A DNA stretch of 64,000 bases from Gigantopelta aegis (Eukaryota > Mollusca > Gastropoda > Neomphalida > Peltospiridae): NCBI RefSeq assembly GCF_016097555.1, contig NC_054712.1:59341824-59405823 (forward strand), given 5' to 3'. Each line of letters starts with the position of its first letter. The stretch's first letter is position 1. Positions 1 to 11,127 of the stretch are shown here, piece by piece. Made by a program: the position numbers and the translations under genes. The notes below the pieces were generated by a model. That model was not told the origin of the DNA. It did not search any database and was given only the letters and a program-made list of their open reading frames with translations.

Positions 1-101
1 TTCGCCGACCTATATCATGACGATGCATCACATGATCGCCCACTCAGCCATTCCGTCTTCCAGGGGTCGTCTCATAATGACAAGTGCCCGACAATCACCC
101 A

Positions 102-225
102 AAAAAGTTTGTTTTGTGTAACGACACCACTACAGCACATTGATTCATTAATCATCGGCTATTGGATGTCAAATATTTAGTAATTTTATCACTGTGTTAG
201 AGAGGAAACTATTAGCCAACTCTTC
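102..225 (-). mobile_element. SINE 3' fragment (family A)
   Basis: The minus strand reads the family A tail: a cttt/caaaacaaa end, gtgtcgtta, a block resembling atcaatgtgct, then ccaatagccgatgatta and tttgacat. Only the 3' third is present and no tRNA-like head is visible. It lies in the first visible intron of the GDAP1-like gene. Confidence 0.75.
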
Positions 226-599
226 CATGTTGTAACGTAGCTGAATGTGGGTGCTGTCGGATTTCTTTCTGTAGTATGTGTATTAGTGATTAATATGTGG
301 ATTTTTTTTAATCAGTTAACTCGAAAATGATCGATGTAAAGGTATTTGACGTCAAACATAGGATTGTTGTGGTTATTAGAGCGGAAATCTTTGCCAACTT
401 TTTAGTTGTCGGGAATTGCCAAAAAAATACATAGCTTGGTCTCTGACTGTAATGAGAGCGTAATTATGTCCAAATGTCCGTCTAGCTCTCTTACAGTCAG
501 AGTACTCGGGCTAGCGTGAACGATGCACGAGTGAACTGATCGTCCGCACAATTTTCAGAGGCCTGTAAATGGTGTATCAAAGGCCATGGTATTTGGGAT

Positions 600-919
600 C
601 AAAAAAAAGAAAGAAAGAAATGTTTTATTTAATGACGCACTCAACACATTGTATTTACGGTTATATAGCATCAGACATGGTTACGGACCACATAGATATT
701 GAGAGAGGAAACCCGCTGTTGCCACTTCTTCGATAGCAGCAAGGGATCTTTTATATGCACCATCCCACAGACAGGATAGTACATACCACGGCCTTTGATA
801 TACCAGTCGTGGTGCACTGGCTGGAACGAGAAATAGCCCAATGGGCCCACTGACGGGGATCAATCTCAAACCGACAGCGCATTGAGCGAGCGCTGTACCA
901 CTGGGCTACGTCTCGCCCC
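600..919 (-). mobile_element. Complete SINE, family B, with 13-bp target duplication
   Basis: On the minus strand the element starts with a tRNA-like head (gacgtagcccagtggta as box A, ggtttgagattgatc as box B). It continues with the conserved core (ggccgtggtatgtactatcc, aaaagatcccttgctgct) and ends with the family B tail (ataaccgtaaata, tgttgagtgcgtcattaaat) and a ttctttctttc-type end. Perfect direct repeats tggtatttgggat lie at 587-599 and 920-932. The target is itself an older SINE core, so this is a nested insertion. Confidence 0.92.
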
Positions 920-969
920 TGGTATTTGGGATGGTTCATATACAAGAACCCTTGCTTCCAATGAAAAAA

Positions 970-1412
970 GGGGCGGGATTTAGCTCAGTCAGTTGAGTGT
1001 TCACTTGAGGTGCTTGCGTTGCAGGATTGAACCACCTTGGTGGATCCATTCAACCATTTTTCTTCTCATTCCAACCAGTGCACCACAACTGGTCAAAGGC
1101 CATGGTATGTGCTTTCCTGTCTGTGGGAAAGTGCATATAAAAGATCCCTTGCTGCTTTAAGAAAAATGTAGCAGGTTTCCTCTGATGACTATGGGTAAGA
1201 AATACCAAATGTTTGACATCCAATAGCCAATGATTAATTAATCAATGTGCTCTAGTGATGTTGTTAAAACGTCTTCTTCTAATGAAAAAATGTAGCAGGT
1301 TTTCTCTCTAAGAGTAAGACTATGTAAAAATTAGCAAATGTTCACATCCAATAGCCAATGATTAATAAATTAATGTGCTCTAGTGATGTCATTAAAGAAA
1401 AGAAAACTTTAA
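970..1412 (+). mobile_element. SINE, family A, with duplicated tail module
   Basis: The tRNA-like head is at 970-1045 (tagctcagtcagttgag, gttgcaggattgaacc). The core follows at 1075-1165 (accagtgcaccacaactgg, ggccatggtatgtgc, aaaagatcccttgctgct). The module running from gtagcaggtttcctct to gtgctctagtgatg occurs twice in tandem, at about 1165-1262 and 1291-1390. Confidence 0.85.
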
Positions 1413-2434
1413 CTTTTGAAGTCAACATGTTTGTACGTAATTTGGGCTTGCTTATTTTGGGCATACACTGGTGGAACCTAAGTCTGCGCATCTAAGCATT
1501 TGTGTTCTATTTTAAAGTTAAAATCTTTCTTTAAAAATATTTGTTTCATTGCAACAGTACAATGGAACAATAAATGTGTTACAACTGAAAGTTAGTTTAA
1601 TTTTAATGTTTTTTAAACTCGACTCGAGAGTAATGAGCACATTTTTAGTGCCCCCCCTGTATTTACTGGCCTGCATGATGGCACATAAGTCTGCACAGAA
1701 AACATTAAAATAACCACTTCTGTCGCTAATGTTTACATAAACAGCAACAAATAATGGATCCACTTCCTGTTGTAGTCTGTTTCAGAAAAATTTAGATTAT
1801 GCAAATGAGATAAATATAAATGGTGTTCCATGCTCCTTAGTTGGGACAACACAAAATGACAATATAAAAAAGCCAACATTGTCAAACATTTTTATCATTA
1901 TTCAGTAAAAGTTGTCTGTTATTAACTGTGTAAATGAGCACAAATAGTGTTCGTTAGACATAGGACAATCAATGATAATTTTGAAACAGACTATAGCTAA
2001 AATAGGCCATGCTGTAAGTGCAAGCTTCAAAGTCTGTGTGCAACCATTTTGCATTGTGTCACTCGGAGGGAAATTCAAAGTGTGCTTGGATGTTGTCATG
2101 TAATACAAAAACACTTGATCGAGGCTGGCAAAAGTATACTTTAAGTGCATTAATTCAGAGTGTTTTTCAATCAAATTGTTATTTACCAGTTTTATACATA
2201 TATTCACAATCAAGATGTGTTGTTTTAACAATGGTTTTATGAATTAAAACAACATTGTTTGTTTGTTTACAAACATGCCCCAACATTTGTTTCAAGATGT
2301 AATTACCGTGCTCAGTCTTGTGTGCCGTGCAGACTAAGGGGACATTATTTTGGGCACATCTTTTATCGTCTCAGTTTTCGTGTAATCTGAAACCCTAATA
2401 AAGCTGAAAATGTTAGTTTTACATATTCTTTTAG

Positions 2435-2627
2435 GTATTAATAGCACTTAAAGAGAAACATGCAGAATTTGAGAAAAGGAATGTTGATCTATTTGAGCTG
2501 GAGCAGATGGAACCATGGTACATGCGAATCAATCCACGCGGAGAAGTGCCAGTACTGAAGGATGGCGAGAAGATAGTTTGTGATTCTAAAGATATTATAG
2601 ATTATATTGACAACAAAATTCATACGG
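2435..2627 (+). CDS. GDAP1: GDAP1-like exon: thioredoxin-fold N-domain
   Basis: The acceptor is tattcttttag. The exon is open from its first base (VLIALKEKHAEFEKRN) through the cis-Pro motif region GEVPVLKDG to IIDYIDNKIHTG. The donor gtcagt follows a phase-1 G. It probably begins inside the GST N-domain, so the preceding coding exon must be upstream of the window. Confidence 0.88.
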
Positions 2628-5600
2628 GTCAGTACATTTTCTTGAAATCACAAGCTAGCCTGACCCTTTCGGTTGTTAAGTATTTGTTAGTAAAGTAATA
2701 TAGATGTGTAACTACAGGTTTAACAAACATTTTTTACTATCAATGTATTTCATTATCTGTCTTCGTAATACAATATGGAGCGGGACGTAGCCCAGTGGTA
2801 AAGTGCTCATCTTATGTGCGGTCTGTCTGGGATTGATCTCCATCTGTGGTCTATTGAGCTACTAATGGGAAAATGTAGCAGCTTTCCTCTCTTAGCCTAT
2901 ATGTGAAAATTATCCAATGTTTGGCATCCAGTAGCCGATGATAATAAATCAATGTGCTCTATAGTGATGTCCTTAAACAAAACAAACTTTAACACAATAC
3001 AGTGTACAGATACACGGTTTTATCACTTATGTTTCTACACTCCGATAATCGGCACCATTCCCCACCATTCCTCAAAAGCTATATCATTTTTTATTCCCAA
3101 TTCTGGAGTAAACAATTCCCAATCAATGTAAATAATTCTTATTTTTTAAATTATTATATAAAGGCATATTTTGAAAACAATACATAACACTAGATATTAA
3201 TTTGAATAAATACAAGTATATGTATAGTATAAGTCTTTTTGATTCTAACAAGGCTTACCGAGATGTTTTTTCAATGAAACTGAAAATTCCAAACATTTTG
3301 TAAAACAACGCTAAAATTCCCAAAGTCAAAGCCATGGGTAGTGAAATTTTAGAAATAAACCCCAGAGGTAAACATGTTGGATGAGGCCTGTCTTCAGTGG
3401 CGATGTGATGAAAACTACTTGCTTGTCACTCTATGTTGCATGTGTATTTCTCATGAGTCACAAAAATCAGACAGGTTGCCAAACTGATAAAACATTTAAG
3501 CATATTAAATTCTAAAATTTAGGAAAACAAATGCAAGAACCATTTGAATGTCTGGTCTAAAATGTTTTTTGTGAACTTTTTTTCTGGGAAGCAGCCAGAT
3601 TATTATTTTCATAATGCACATTTCATTTCATTTCAAGTTATTTTCGTGCTTATATCCAATTAAGGTTCAAGCACACTGTCCTGTGCACACGCCTCAGCTA
3701 TCTGGGCTGTCTGTCCAGGACAGTGGGTTAGTTGTTAGTGGCTAGTGAGAGTGAAGAGGGTGTAGTGGTATAACATCTACCATTAAGTCGTTAAAACTTG
3801 CTCTGGGTGGGAGCCGGTACGTACCGGGCTGTGAACCCTGTACCTACCGGCGTTATGTGCAATGACTTAACCACGACACCATGCAGGGCTCAGAATAACA
3901 GCTGACGAAAAGTGAAAATTAGTCCATTTTTAGGTCACCTGAGTCGAAGGCTCAAGTAACTATTGCGATACGTTTTTGTCTGTTGTGCGTAAATTTTTCA
4001 CATTTTTAACTTCTTTTCCAAAACTACGTGACCAATTCCAGTAAAATTATGTGGAACACAGAGAAACAAATTTGTGAATTTGGTCATTCTAACCCAGATC
4101 CCCAGGGATGTGGGAAAATAAAGCCAATTTAAAAAAAATCGTCTTCTCTACTTCTAGAAATGCTACTGAATAGTCTTTTATTGTTAACAGATGGTTTATC
4201 TAATTTGTTAATGTCATTAATTTTGGATCCCCATTTGTCTGTGAAGGGGTGAAGTTTACTATATTTGCATGGAAAAATGCCTTTAAACTGTAATTTGTTC
4301 ATGGTGAGTAAAGCAGGAAGAGCCCAGCACCAAATTCCTCGACCTGTGGTTTTAGGGATGCCAACTGTCGACGGGTCCTACTTTGCATCCAAGTCCTCTA
4401 TATATGTTTTTATATGAGGTTCAGAATTATTTAGTATATACAGTAAAGTACTTTTAAAATGAACACGCTTACAATAAACTACTGGTTAGAACAAACTGAT
4501 TGTAAAGTCCCGCTTTTTTCCCCTATATAGTATCAATAAATGTTAATGTATAGAATGAATTATGTATAGCTGTTATAACTGTTAAAACGAACCAATTTGG
4601 TTGTCAAAATTGAGAATTTCAGTATAAGTTAGTGTATATACAGCGAAACGATAATATTTTTAGTTTTTATCTTATTTGTATCTTAGCAGTCAGTAGCATT
4701 AACAGCATTACATCCAAAACGACTTCACTGATATTGGTGACAATAAATGAAATATTAAAAAAACCCCAATTCTTGTGTTTAAATTTGAAAAATCCAAAAT
4801 AGCCAACTTACTGAATGAAAACGGCTAACTTTCACAAACATATATAACAAACTATTGCTATAATGAACTGATTTGTCTGGTCCCTTGCCGTTTGTTATAC
4901 GAGTACTTTACTGTAGTTATATGACAGTTCATTGGTTCCCTTTTAATGCAAATGAACTATGCAAATAACATTTAAAGCATGATCTAACCATGTGTGTACA
5001 TTTTAATATTTGTCTTATTTATAGATATAAGACTGGTGCCAGGAACAGAGTCGGAATATGGAAAGCAAGTTGCCAAGTTTCGTAAATTGCTCTATGATTG
5101 TTTATCGGAAGTGCTGACAATCGGAACAATCTTTCATCCTGATCTGATGCCAGAAAATTCCCGAGGTGCCAGTGCTTTAAGAATTGAAGCACACGGTAAG
5201 AACTAAGAACAAGAAAAACCTATTATGATTTACTGTGAATATTACCACAATTTGCAGACTGTATAGTGTACTTTTAAAAGTATTTAAAAAAAAAAAATTA
5301 ATTATGAAAAATAAGCATCCTTTGTTGGAAAGATGCAAAAAAGAAAAAGAGCATTACCAGAATTGATAAAAAAAAATGCTGATTATTTCTTGTTGAATCA
5401 ACCAGTAGAAAGGTGCCAGAAAGCCGTGCTAGAAAAACTTAATTGGTCTCGTCCTTTAGGAGGTAGATGGCTGTTGCTACCTGTTCATTACGCCACTCCA
5501 TAATCAAGGTAGTACATGACATCATGTAATATGTAACACGGCATGCATTCCTTCTAGTGACGTAATATATATCAGCTGTCAGCAGGGTCGTGACGTCATG

Positions 5601-8600
5601 TAATATGTAACACGGCATGCATTCCTTCTAGTGACGTAATATATATCAGCTGTGCATTCCTTCTAGTGACGTAATATATATCAGCTGTGAACAGAGTCGT
5701 GACATCATGTAATATGTAACACGGCATGCATTCCTTCTAGTGACGTAATATATATCAGCTGTCAGCAGAGTCGTGACGTCATGTAATATGTAACACGGCA
5801 TGCATTCCTTCTAGTGACGTAATATATATCAGCTGTGAACAGAGTCGTGACATCATGTAATATGTAACACGGCATGCATTCCTTCTAGTGACGTAATATA
5901 TATCAGCTGTGAACAGAGTCGTGACATCATGTAATATGTAACACGGCATGCATTCCTTCTAGTGACGTAATATATATCAGCTGTGAACAGAGTCGTGACA
6001 TCATGTAATATGTAACACGGCATGCATTCCTTCTAGTGACGTAATATATATCAGCTGTGAGCATGGTTGTGATGTCATGTAATATGTAACAGCATGCATT
6101 CCTTCTAGTGACGTAATATATATCAGCTGTGAGCAGGGTCGTGATATCATGTAATATGTAACACAGCATGCATTCCTTCTAGTGACATAATATATATCAG
6201 CTGTGAGCAGGGTCGTGATGTCATGTAATATGTAACACGGCATGCATTCCTTCTAGTGACATAATATATATCAGCTGTGAGCAGGGTCGTGATATCATGT
6301 AATATGTAACACAGCACGCATTCCTTCTAGTGACATAATATATATCAGCTGTGAGCAGGGTCGTGATGTCATGTAATATGTAATGGAACAGAGTCGTGAT
6401 GTCATGTAATATGTAACACAGCATGCATTCCTTCTAGTGACATAATATATATCAGCTGTGAGCAGGGTCGTGATGTCATGTAATATGTAACACTGCATGC
6501 ATTCCTTCTAGTGACGTAATATATATCGGCTGTGAATAGGGGTGCAACGATACGGTCAAAACCGTATTGCGATATATTGCGATATAAGAAACCGTATTGC
6601 AATATGTATTGCAATATAGTTGATATTATTTAAATTTAATATTTATGGGTTGGGTCTTTTTTTTAATGAAAACAGAAGGCATAACTTTTTAATGATTTTT
6701 ATTAGTTTCAGCTGTCAGGCTAAATGTTTTAGGCCATATTTTTATTTTTTAACACAATACTTGTCTACTAGAACACCGGTGTGACGGTGTCAAACTATTT
6801 ATAAATTGTCACATTCGGAAATCCTTACTATCGGGCTTTTCCGTTGCTGCTCGCTTAACACGGAAATGTACGTATTGAGTCGCTATGTTTCGGCAGATCG
6901 ACCAAACCAGAGCCGAGGTTATTAGCCGAGGTATTTTGAACGATCGGCTGAAGTATTCCGAGTTCAGTGAAAAACAGCGAAGTGTGATTCTCACTTGTTG
7001 ATTTATTTCTTTGAAGATGATAGCCGTAGCCGTATTCCAACGTAAATGAACAATGAATGATAATGTGCAAGTAACAAAACATTTATTTGTAATTATCGTT
7101 AACTGGTTATTTTCAATGGACATTAAACACGTTTTGTTTAGAAGTCAGAACCAAGTATAACCGACCTATCACTTTGTATGCCAACAAGTAAGCCGACTAC
7201 GCTTAACGTGATAGTTACACTTCCTGTCACCACCAATTAATAAAATGATGTGGTTTTTGTTTGTTTATTTGCCTATTTCAAGTCAAATAAAATACAAGGA
7301 AAAAAAATAGCGTATAAAAATCGCGATACGCAAAACTGTACCGCGGTTCGTATCGAGCTGATCAATTATCGCGGTATACCGGTTTATCGTTGCAGCACTA
7401 GCTGTGAACAGGGTCGTGATGTCATGTAATATGTAACACTGCATGCATTCCTTCTAGTGACGTAATATGTATCAGCTGTCAGCAGGATCGTGATGTCATG
7501 TAATATGTAACACGGCATGCATTCCTTCTAGTGACGTAATATATATCAGCTGTGAGCAGGGTCGTGATGTCATGTAATATGTAACGGAACAGAGTCGTGA
7601 TGTCATGTAATATGTAACACAGCATGCATTCCTTCTAGTGACGTAATATATATCAGCTGTGAGCAGGGTCGTGATGTCATGTAATATGTAACACGGCATG
7701 CATTCCTTCTAGTGACGTAATATATATCAGCTGTGAGCAGAGTCGTGATGTCATGTAATATGTAACACGGCATGCATTCCTTCTAGTGATGTAATATATA
7801 TCAGCTGTGAGCAGGGTCGTGATGTCATGTAATATGTAACACAGCATGCATTCCTTCTAGTGACATAATATATATCAGCTGTGAGCAGGGTCGTGATGTC
7901 ATGGTACAAAAATGAAATGCAGTGACTTTTATAATTATTATATTAAAATTATAAATATGATTGAATTAGAAAATATTTCTGGCATTCTTCTTTTGTAGAT
8001 GATTTTTTTGACACTCGACTCAAGAAAATCAATCCTTGGAATTTCTTGACCTGCTTACAAACAACACTAACAAAAATAAATAAATAAATTCCAAGACCAA
8101 TTTCTCAAGCAACAGTGATCGTGGTGAATTTTTTTATTAAACTTGTTCCAGCCAGTGCACTATGACTGGTATATCAAAGGCCATGGTATGTATTATCCTG
8201 TCTGTCGGATGGTGCATATAGAAGATCCCTTGATGCTAATGGACAAATGTTGCAGGTTTCCTCTCTAAGACAATATGTCCAATTATAAAAAGTGGATTTT
8301 GGTATTGACTCTTCTAGGAATTTTTTTTTTCCATTATGGATGAGCTGGGCTGAAAATAGAAACATTTTCTATCTTCATGTTTACGATTTTTGGTTTTTCT
8401 TCTATAACCAAAACCGAACTGATTCCATGGTTAACAGCACGTCGTTACTAGTACAATGAATATAAATCTGAACATTCAGTCATTCCACTGTGACTGTCAG
8501 TAAATATTTTTGTCACCAGACAGGCAACCTGGGACCAGGGTTTACTTGCCCGTCATTAGTTTCAGTCACCAGGGGCGATTGGGCGACTGTTAAGATCGAA

Positions 8601-10094
8601 CCCTGAATTAGTGATTGCAGCTAAATATTGAAGAATGGTGCAGGCCACACGATTCTCAAATTTTATGGGAGGCACTTCTTTCAGTTTGTGCCCTGTGATC
8701 ATCAGAAACCATGGATACAGTTTTTCAGTTATCACACTAATTGGTGAATTCTTTTACATGATAATGAGTAATGGACCTTCGGTTCCGTAATTTTGCCAAT
8801 ATGTTACCAGAAATGATCATTTGCATGCAATCCCATGGCTTGATGACGTGAAAAACTGGATGATCCATTCCACATTAGTACTGAATGGGGGCAGGATTTA
8901 ACTCAGTTGGTTGAGGTGCTCGTGTCACCCATTCAGCTGATCAGGTTTTTTCTCGTTCCAACCAGTGCACCACAACTGGACACAGGCCATGGTATGTGCT
9001 TTCCTGTCTGTGGGAAAGTCTATGTAAAAGTCCCTTGCTTCATTAGGAAAAAATTTAGCGGGTTTCCTCTGATGACTATGAGTCGGAATGACCAAATGTT
9101 TGACATCCAATAGCTTATGATTAAATAATCAATGTGCTCCAGTGGTGTCGTTAAACAAAACAAACTTTATTTTAGTACTGATGGTCATGCATTGTTTGCT
9201 TACTTCCAGAATTTAAAGAGCGGTTGCTTTGTTCAATGAAGAAACTGTCAACATTAGCCGAGAATCACCCAGATCTACGTGAAGCGTATCTAACCAAGGC
9301 TCGAATTAATTCCGAGAAACTTGAAATGATACAAAACAAGGAAACAGTACAGAGCAATTTAAAAGAGCTAGATTCTATATTTGACATGCTAGAAGATCAG
9401 TTGCAGAAAATGGAAACAGGTTGGTCTTAGGGAGATGGGTTTTTGCTGGACATTTTTCATTAGAGGGGTTGTGGGGAGCCATGGGGGGGGGGGGGGGGAG
9501 GAACAGCTGGCAAAATTAGTTTTAACAAGCTTAACATTTCATTTCTTTGTTGAAACAGACTGTCCTCAATTTATTTCCTTTGTTATGGTATTATTGAAGG
9601 CTCGAAATAGCGGCCTGCGAAAAGCAGTTAATATTTTTAGATCTAGGCAGGTAAATATAATTTTTTAGAATGTCTGAATTTCTTAACTTACAATTTCAGA
9701 AGTATGTAATGACAGTTGGCTGTGTGGTCTGGAATTCTCTGCGGCTGACATCTCGTTAGCCGTTCTTCTTGGTCGAGTTTGGCTTCTGGGTCTTGAATCA
9801 ATGTTCTTCCCACACGAGAAGTGGCCACACGTCCAAGCCTACTGGAAGAGAGTGCAACAGCACAAGAACAGCTGGGATGTAATCTGCAGTGCCCGAGATT
9901 TCATGCTGAAACACTACGAAAGTATTCCTTCAAAGGACAGTATTCCTTCAAAGGATAGTCGTCCTTCAAAGGACAGTATTCCTTCAAAGGATAGTCGTCC
10001 TTCAAAGGACAGTATTCCTTCAAAGGATAGTCGTCCTTCAAAGGATGGCCGCTGCTGTTGTCTTGCATGCTGTAGTGGCAATAATTCTGCTTAA
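2435..10094 (+). CDS. GDAP1: GDAP1-like protein (5'-partial; exons 2435-2627, 5025-5195, 9210-9419, 9700-10094)
   Basis: Four exons with AG/GT borders and consistent phase-1 introns join into a 322-residue 3' part. The missing N-terminus (about 35-40 residues by family length) must come from an exon left of the window. The order matches GDAP1, an outer mitochondrial membrane GST-fold protein linked to mitochondrial dynamics. The N-domain core is NPRGEVPVLKDGEKIVCDS then IIDYI. Next comes a linker ending FHPDLMPENSRGASALRIEA, then the GDAP1-type alpha loop (ENHPDLREAYLTKARINSEK). The GST-C core is WLCGLEFSAADISLAVLL. The C-terminus is odd: the expected hydrophobic anchor is absent, replaced by a hexapeptide repeat and a Cys cluster. 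Family assignment is confident; orthology to GDAP1 rather than GDAP1L1 is inferred. Confidence 0.87.
2779..2993 (+). mobile_element. SINE, family A, internally deleted
   Basis: The head gacgtagcccagtggtaaag with a degenerate box B (gggattgatctcc) is followed almost directly by the tail (gtagcagctttcctct, ccagtagccgatgat, caatgtgctctatagtg, ttaaacaaaacaaacttt). The central core, including ggccatggtatgtgc, is missing. Confidence 0.82.
3618..3885 (-). mobile_element. SINE, family C (minus strand)
   Basis: Read on minus, it opens with gtcgtggttaagtcat, a box-A-like start, followed by the cggtacgtaccggc region. The body motifs ttggatataagcacgaa and cctggacagacagcccagat are shared with the copy at 12070-12356. 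The 3' tail is replaced by short gaaat repeats. Confidence 0.72.
4441..4913. mobile_element. pogo/Tigger-like MITE
   Basis: Perfect 11-bp terminal inverted repeats cagtaaagtac / gtactttactg are flanked by TA on both sides (4439-4440 and 4914-4915), the target duplication of the pogo/Tc1 group. There is no coding capacity. It sits about 110 bp before a GDAP1-like exon. Confidence 0.75.
5025..5195 (+). CDS. GDAP1: GDAP1-like exon: linker between GST domains
   Basis: Phase 1 in and out, between acceptor cttatttatag and donor gtaaga. It encodes DIRLVPGTESEYGKQVAKFR and then ...LTIGTIFHPDLMPENSRG. This lines up with the human segment around RLMPDKESMYYPRVQHYREL and CILHPEL. Confidence 0.88.
5512..7905. 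repeat. 74-bp tandem array, interrupted by a hAT-like element
   Basis: About 20 units with period 74 bp occupy 5512-6536 and 7401-7905. Each contains tcatgtaatatgtaac, catgcattccttctag, tgacgtaatatatatcagc and a variant of gagcagggtcgtga. Some units are truncated (for example near 5650, 6384 and 7584). Early units keep gtgacgtcatg; others read gtgatgtcatg or gtgacatcatg. The array is inside a GDAP1-like intron. Open frames through it arise from the repeat and are not genes. Confidence 0.97.
6537..7400. mobile_element. hAT-like non-autonomous element, copy 1
   Basis: The 864-bp element has ends taggggtgcaacgata and tatcgttgcagcacta (inverted repeats with a few mismatches). It is flanked by a perfect 8-bp duplication gctgtgaa (6529-6536 and 7401-7408), which points to the hAT superfamily. 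It split a unit of the 74-bp array. The interior has no recognisable transposase. A minus-strand stretch (6855-7082) is conserved with copy 2 at 43778-44664 but has no known domain. Confidence 0.88.
8145..8292 (+). mobile_element. SINE core fragment, family A
   Basis: Contains ccagccagtgcactatgac, ggtatatcaaaggccatgg, atcctgtctgtcggatgg, agaagatcccttgatgct and gcaggtttcctctctaag. Neither the tRNA-like head nor the tail is present. Confidence 0.8.
8885..9171 (+). mobile_element. SINE, family A, with 10-bp target duplication
   Basis: The head (ggatttaactcagttggttg) is followed by the core (accagtgcaccacaactgg, ggccatggtatgtgc) and the tail (ccaatagcttatgatta, gtgctccagtggtgtcgtta, aacaaaacaaacttta). 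The repeat ttagtactga flanks it at 8875-8884 and 9172-9181. It inserted only 28 bp before the next GDAP1-like exon acceptor. Confidence 0.9.
9210..9419 (+). CDS. GDAP1: GDAP1-like exon: GST-C domain start and alpha loop
   Basis: Acceptor cttacttccag, donor gttggt, phase 1 on both sides. It encodes EFKERLLCSMKKLSTLAENH, then the alpha-loop region typical of the family (PDLREAYLTKARINSEKLE), then a charged helix ending LEDQLQKMETG. Confidence 0.9.
9700..10094 (+). CDS. GDAP1: GDAP1-like terminal exon with SKD repeat and Cys tail
   Basis: Acceptor acaatttcag; stop taa at 10092-10094. The exon starts EVCNDSWLCGLEFSAADISL and continues through the GST-C helix (PHEKWPHVQAYWKRVQQHKN). After SARDFMLKHYE come seven hexapeptides alternating SIPSKD and SRPSKD, encoded at 9921-10046, then GRCCCLACCSGNNSA and the stop. 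Human GDAP1 has basic and hydrophobic C-terminal segments here that anchor it in the outer membrane; none is visible. The Cys cluster could be acylated, which is inference only. Confidence 0.88.
9921..10046 (+). repeat. Coding 18-bp minisatellite, seven copies
   Basis: Units of 18 bp read agtattccttcaaaggac or agtcgtccttcaaaggat. They keep frame and encode SIPSKD/SRPSKD. The near identity of the units suggests recent expansion and likely length polymorphism. Confidence 0.97.
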
Positions 10095-10174
10095 CAAACC
10101 GTTGGTAGAATTATGTGGATAATACACTGACTGTTGAATGTCATCTTTCCGGTTGCTGGAAATATATACAGAAA

Positions 10175-10252
10175 ATAACTAGTTAATGACGTAGGATATT
10201 GGCTTTATCCTGAACAGGATAAAGCTGATATCCAATGTAATTAACTAGTTAT
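10175..10252. repeat. Imperfect 78-bp hairpin downstream of the GDAP1-like stop
   Basis: Arms begin ataactagttaat and meet at atcctgaacaggat; each is about 38 bp with a few mismatches and almost no loop. It lies 80 bp after the stop, so probably within the 3' UTR. The remainder up to 11127 shows no gene. Confidence 0.75.
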
Positions 10253-11127
10253 TATCTTTATCCCATAAAAATTAAGGGGAAAAGTTATTATTTCTGTCAT
10301 TTCATCTACATTGTACGGTGACCCAGAGGTCAAATGAGCAGTTTTGTAATGTAGCTATATGTGACGTCAAAAGTCATATCCTGCTACTAATCATATATGA
10401 CTTTGCTTTATCCATCATCGTAATCTGTCAACAGAAACGGTGGTTGCAGGATAAAAAATGTATATTTACCTAGTGTCTGTGTGCTGGAAGCATGGCCACT
10501 GCTGGCTTATCTATTGGAGTGGGAACATTTCTGCTTAACAAATGTTCATAGTTGGAATTATGTGGAGTCACGGTAATGAATAGTTGTGTCAAACTTCGAT
10601 CATGAACTGTTAAGACACCAAATAGTCATAGTATAAAGTGTGCCGAGGTGCTGTTAAGCAAAGCATTCCTTTCCTTTCCCAATATTTGATTCTGGTTGAA
10701 TTATAATGGTGACAGCTTGTCTGTGATAGAAATACAGGGCTTCCACAATTGCTAAAACCATGTGGAAATGTGTATTTCCATATTTGCTTTTTCGCAAGTG
10801 GATTCCTTTACACAATACTTTGTTTCATTTGATTTAACTGTGTAAGAATTCTTATTATACCAGGTTGTTACAATCAAAACAGTCCACGTCCATTTGCCTG
10901 GCAGTTTTCATCCAAGTGTTGGTGGTTATAATTTTATTTGTGATCCCTACAATGAACATTAGAAAGTAGAGGATTCTGCTGGAGGATAGACTTTGCAGAG
11001 AAATTTATCAACAGGTGTTGTTGTTCTGTTGTTGGCTTAATGACTATCTTTCCAACTTTTTGATTTCTATACCAATTAAGTTTTATATTATACTTACCTG
11101 TTGTATCTTCATTTTGATATTGTAATG

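Noticed and set aside
2740-2830. Functional tRNA gene
   Set aside because: The box-A/box-B-like sequence continues into a SINE tail and cannot form a full cloverleaf; the same holds for the other tRNA-like heads.
5512-7905. CRISPR-like array
   Set aside because: Same reasoning: the whole 74-bp period is repeated, with no unique spacers.
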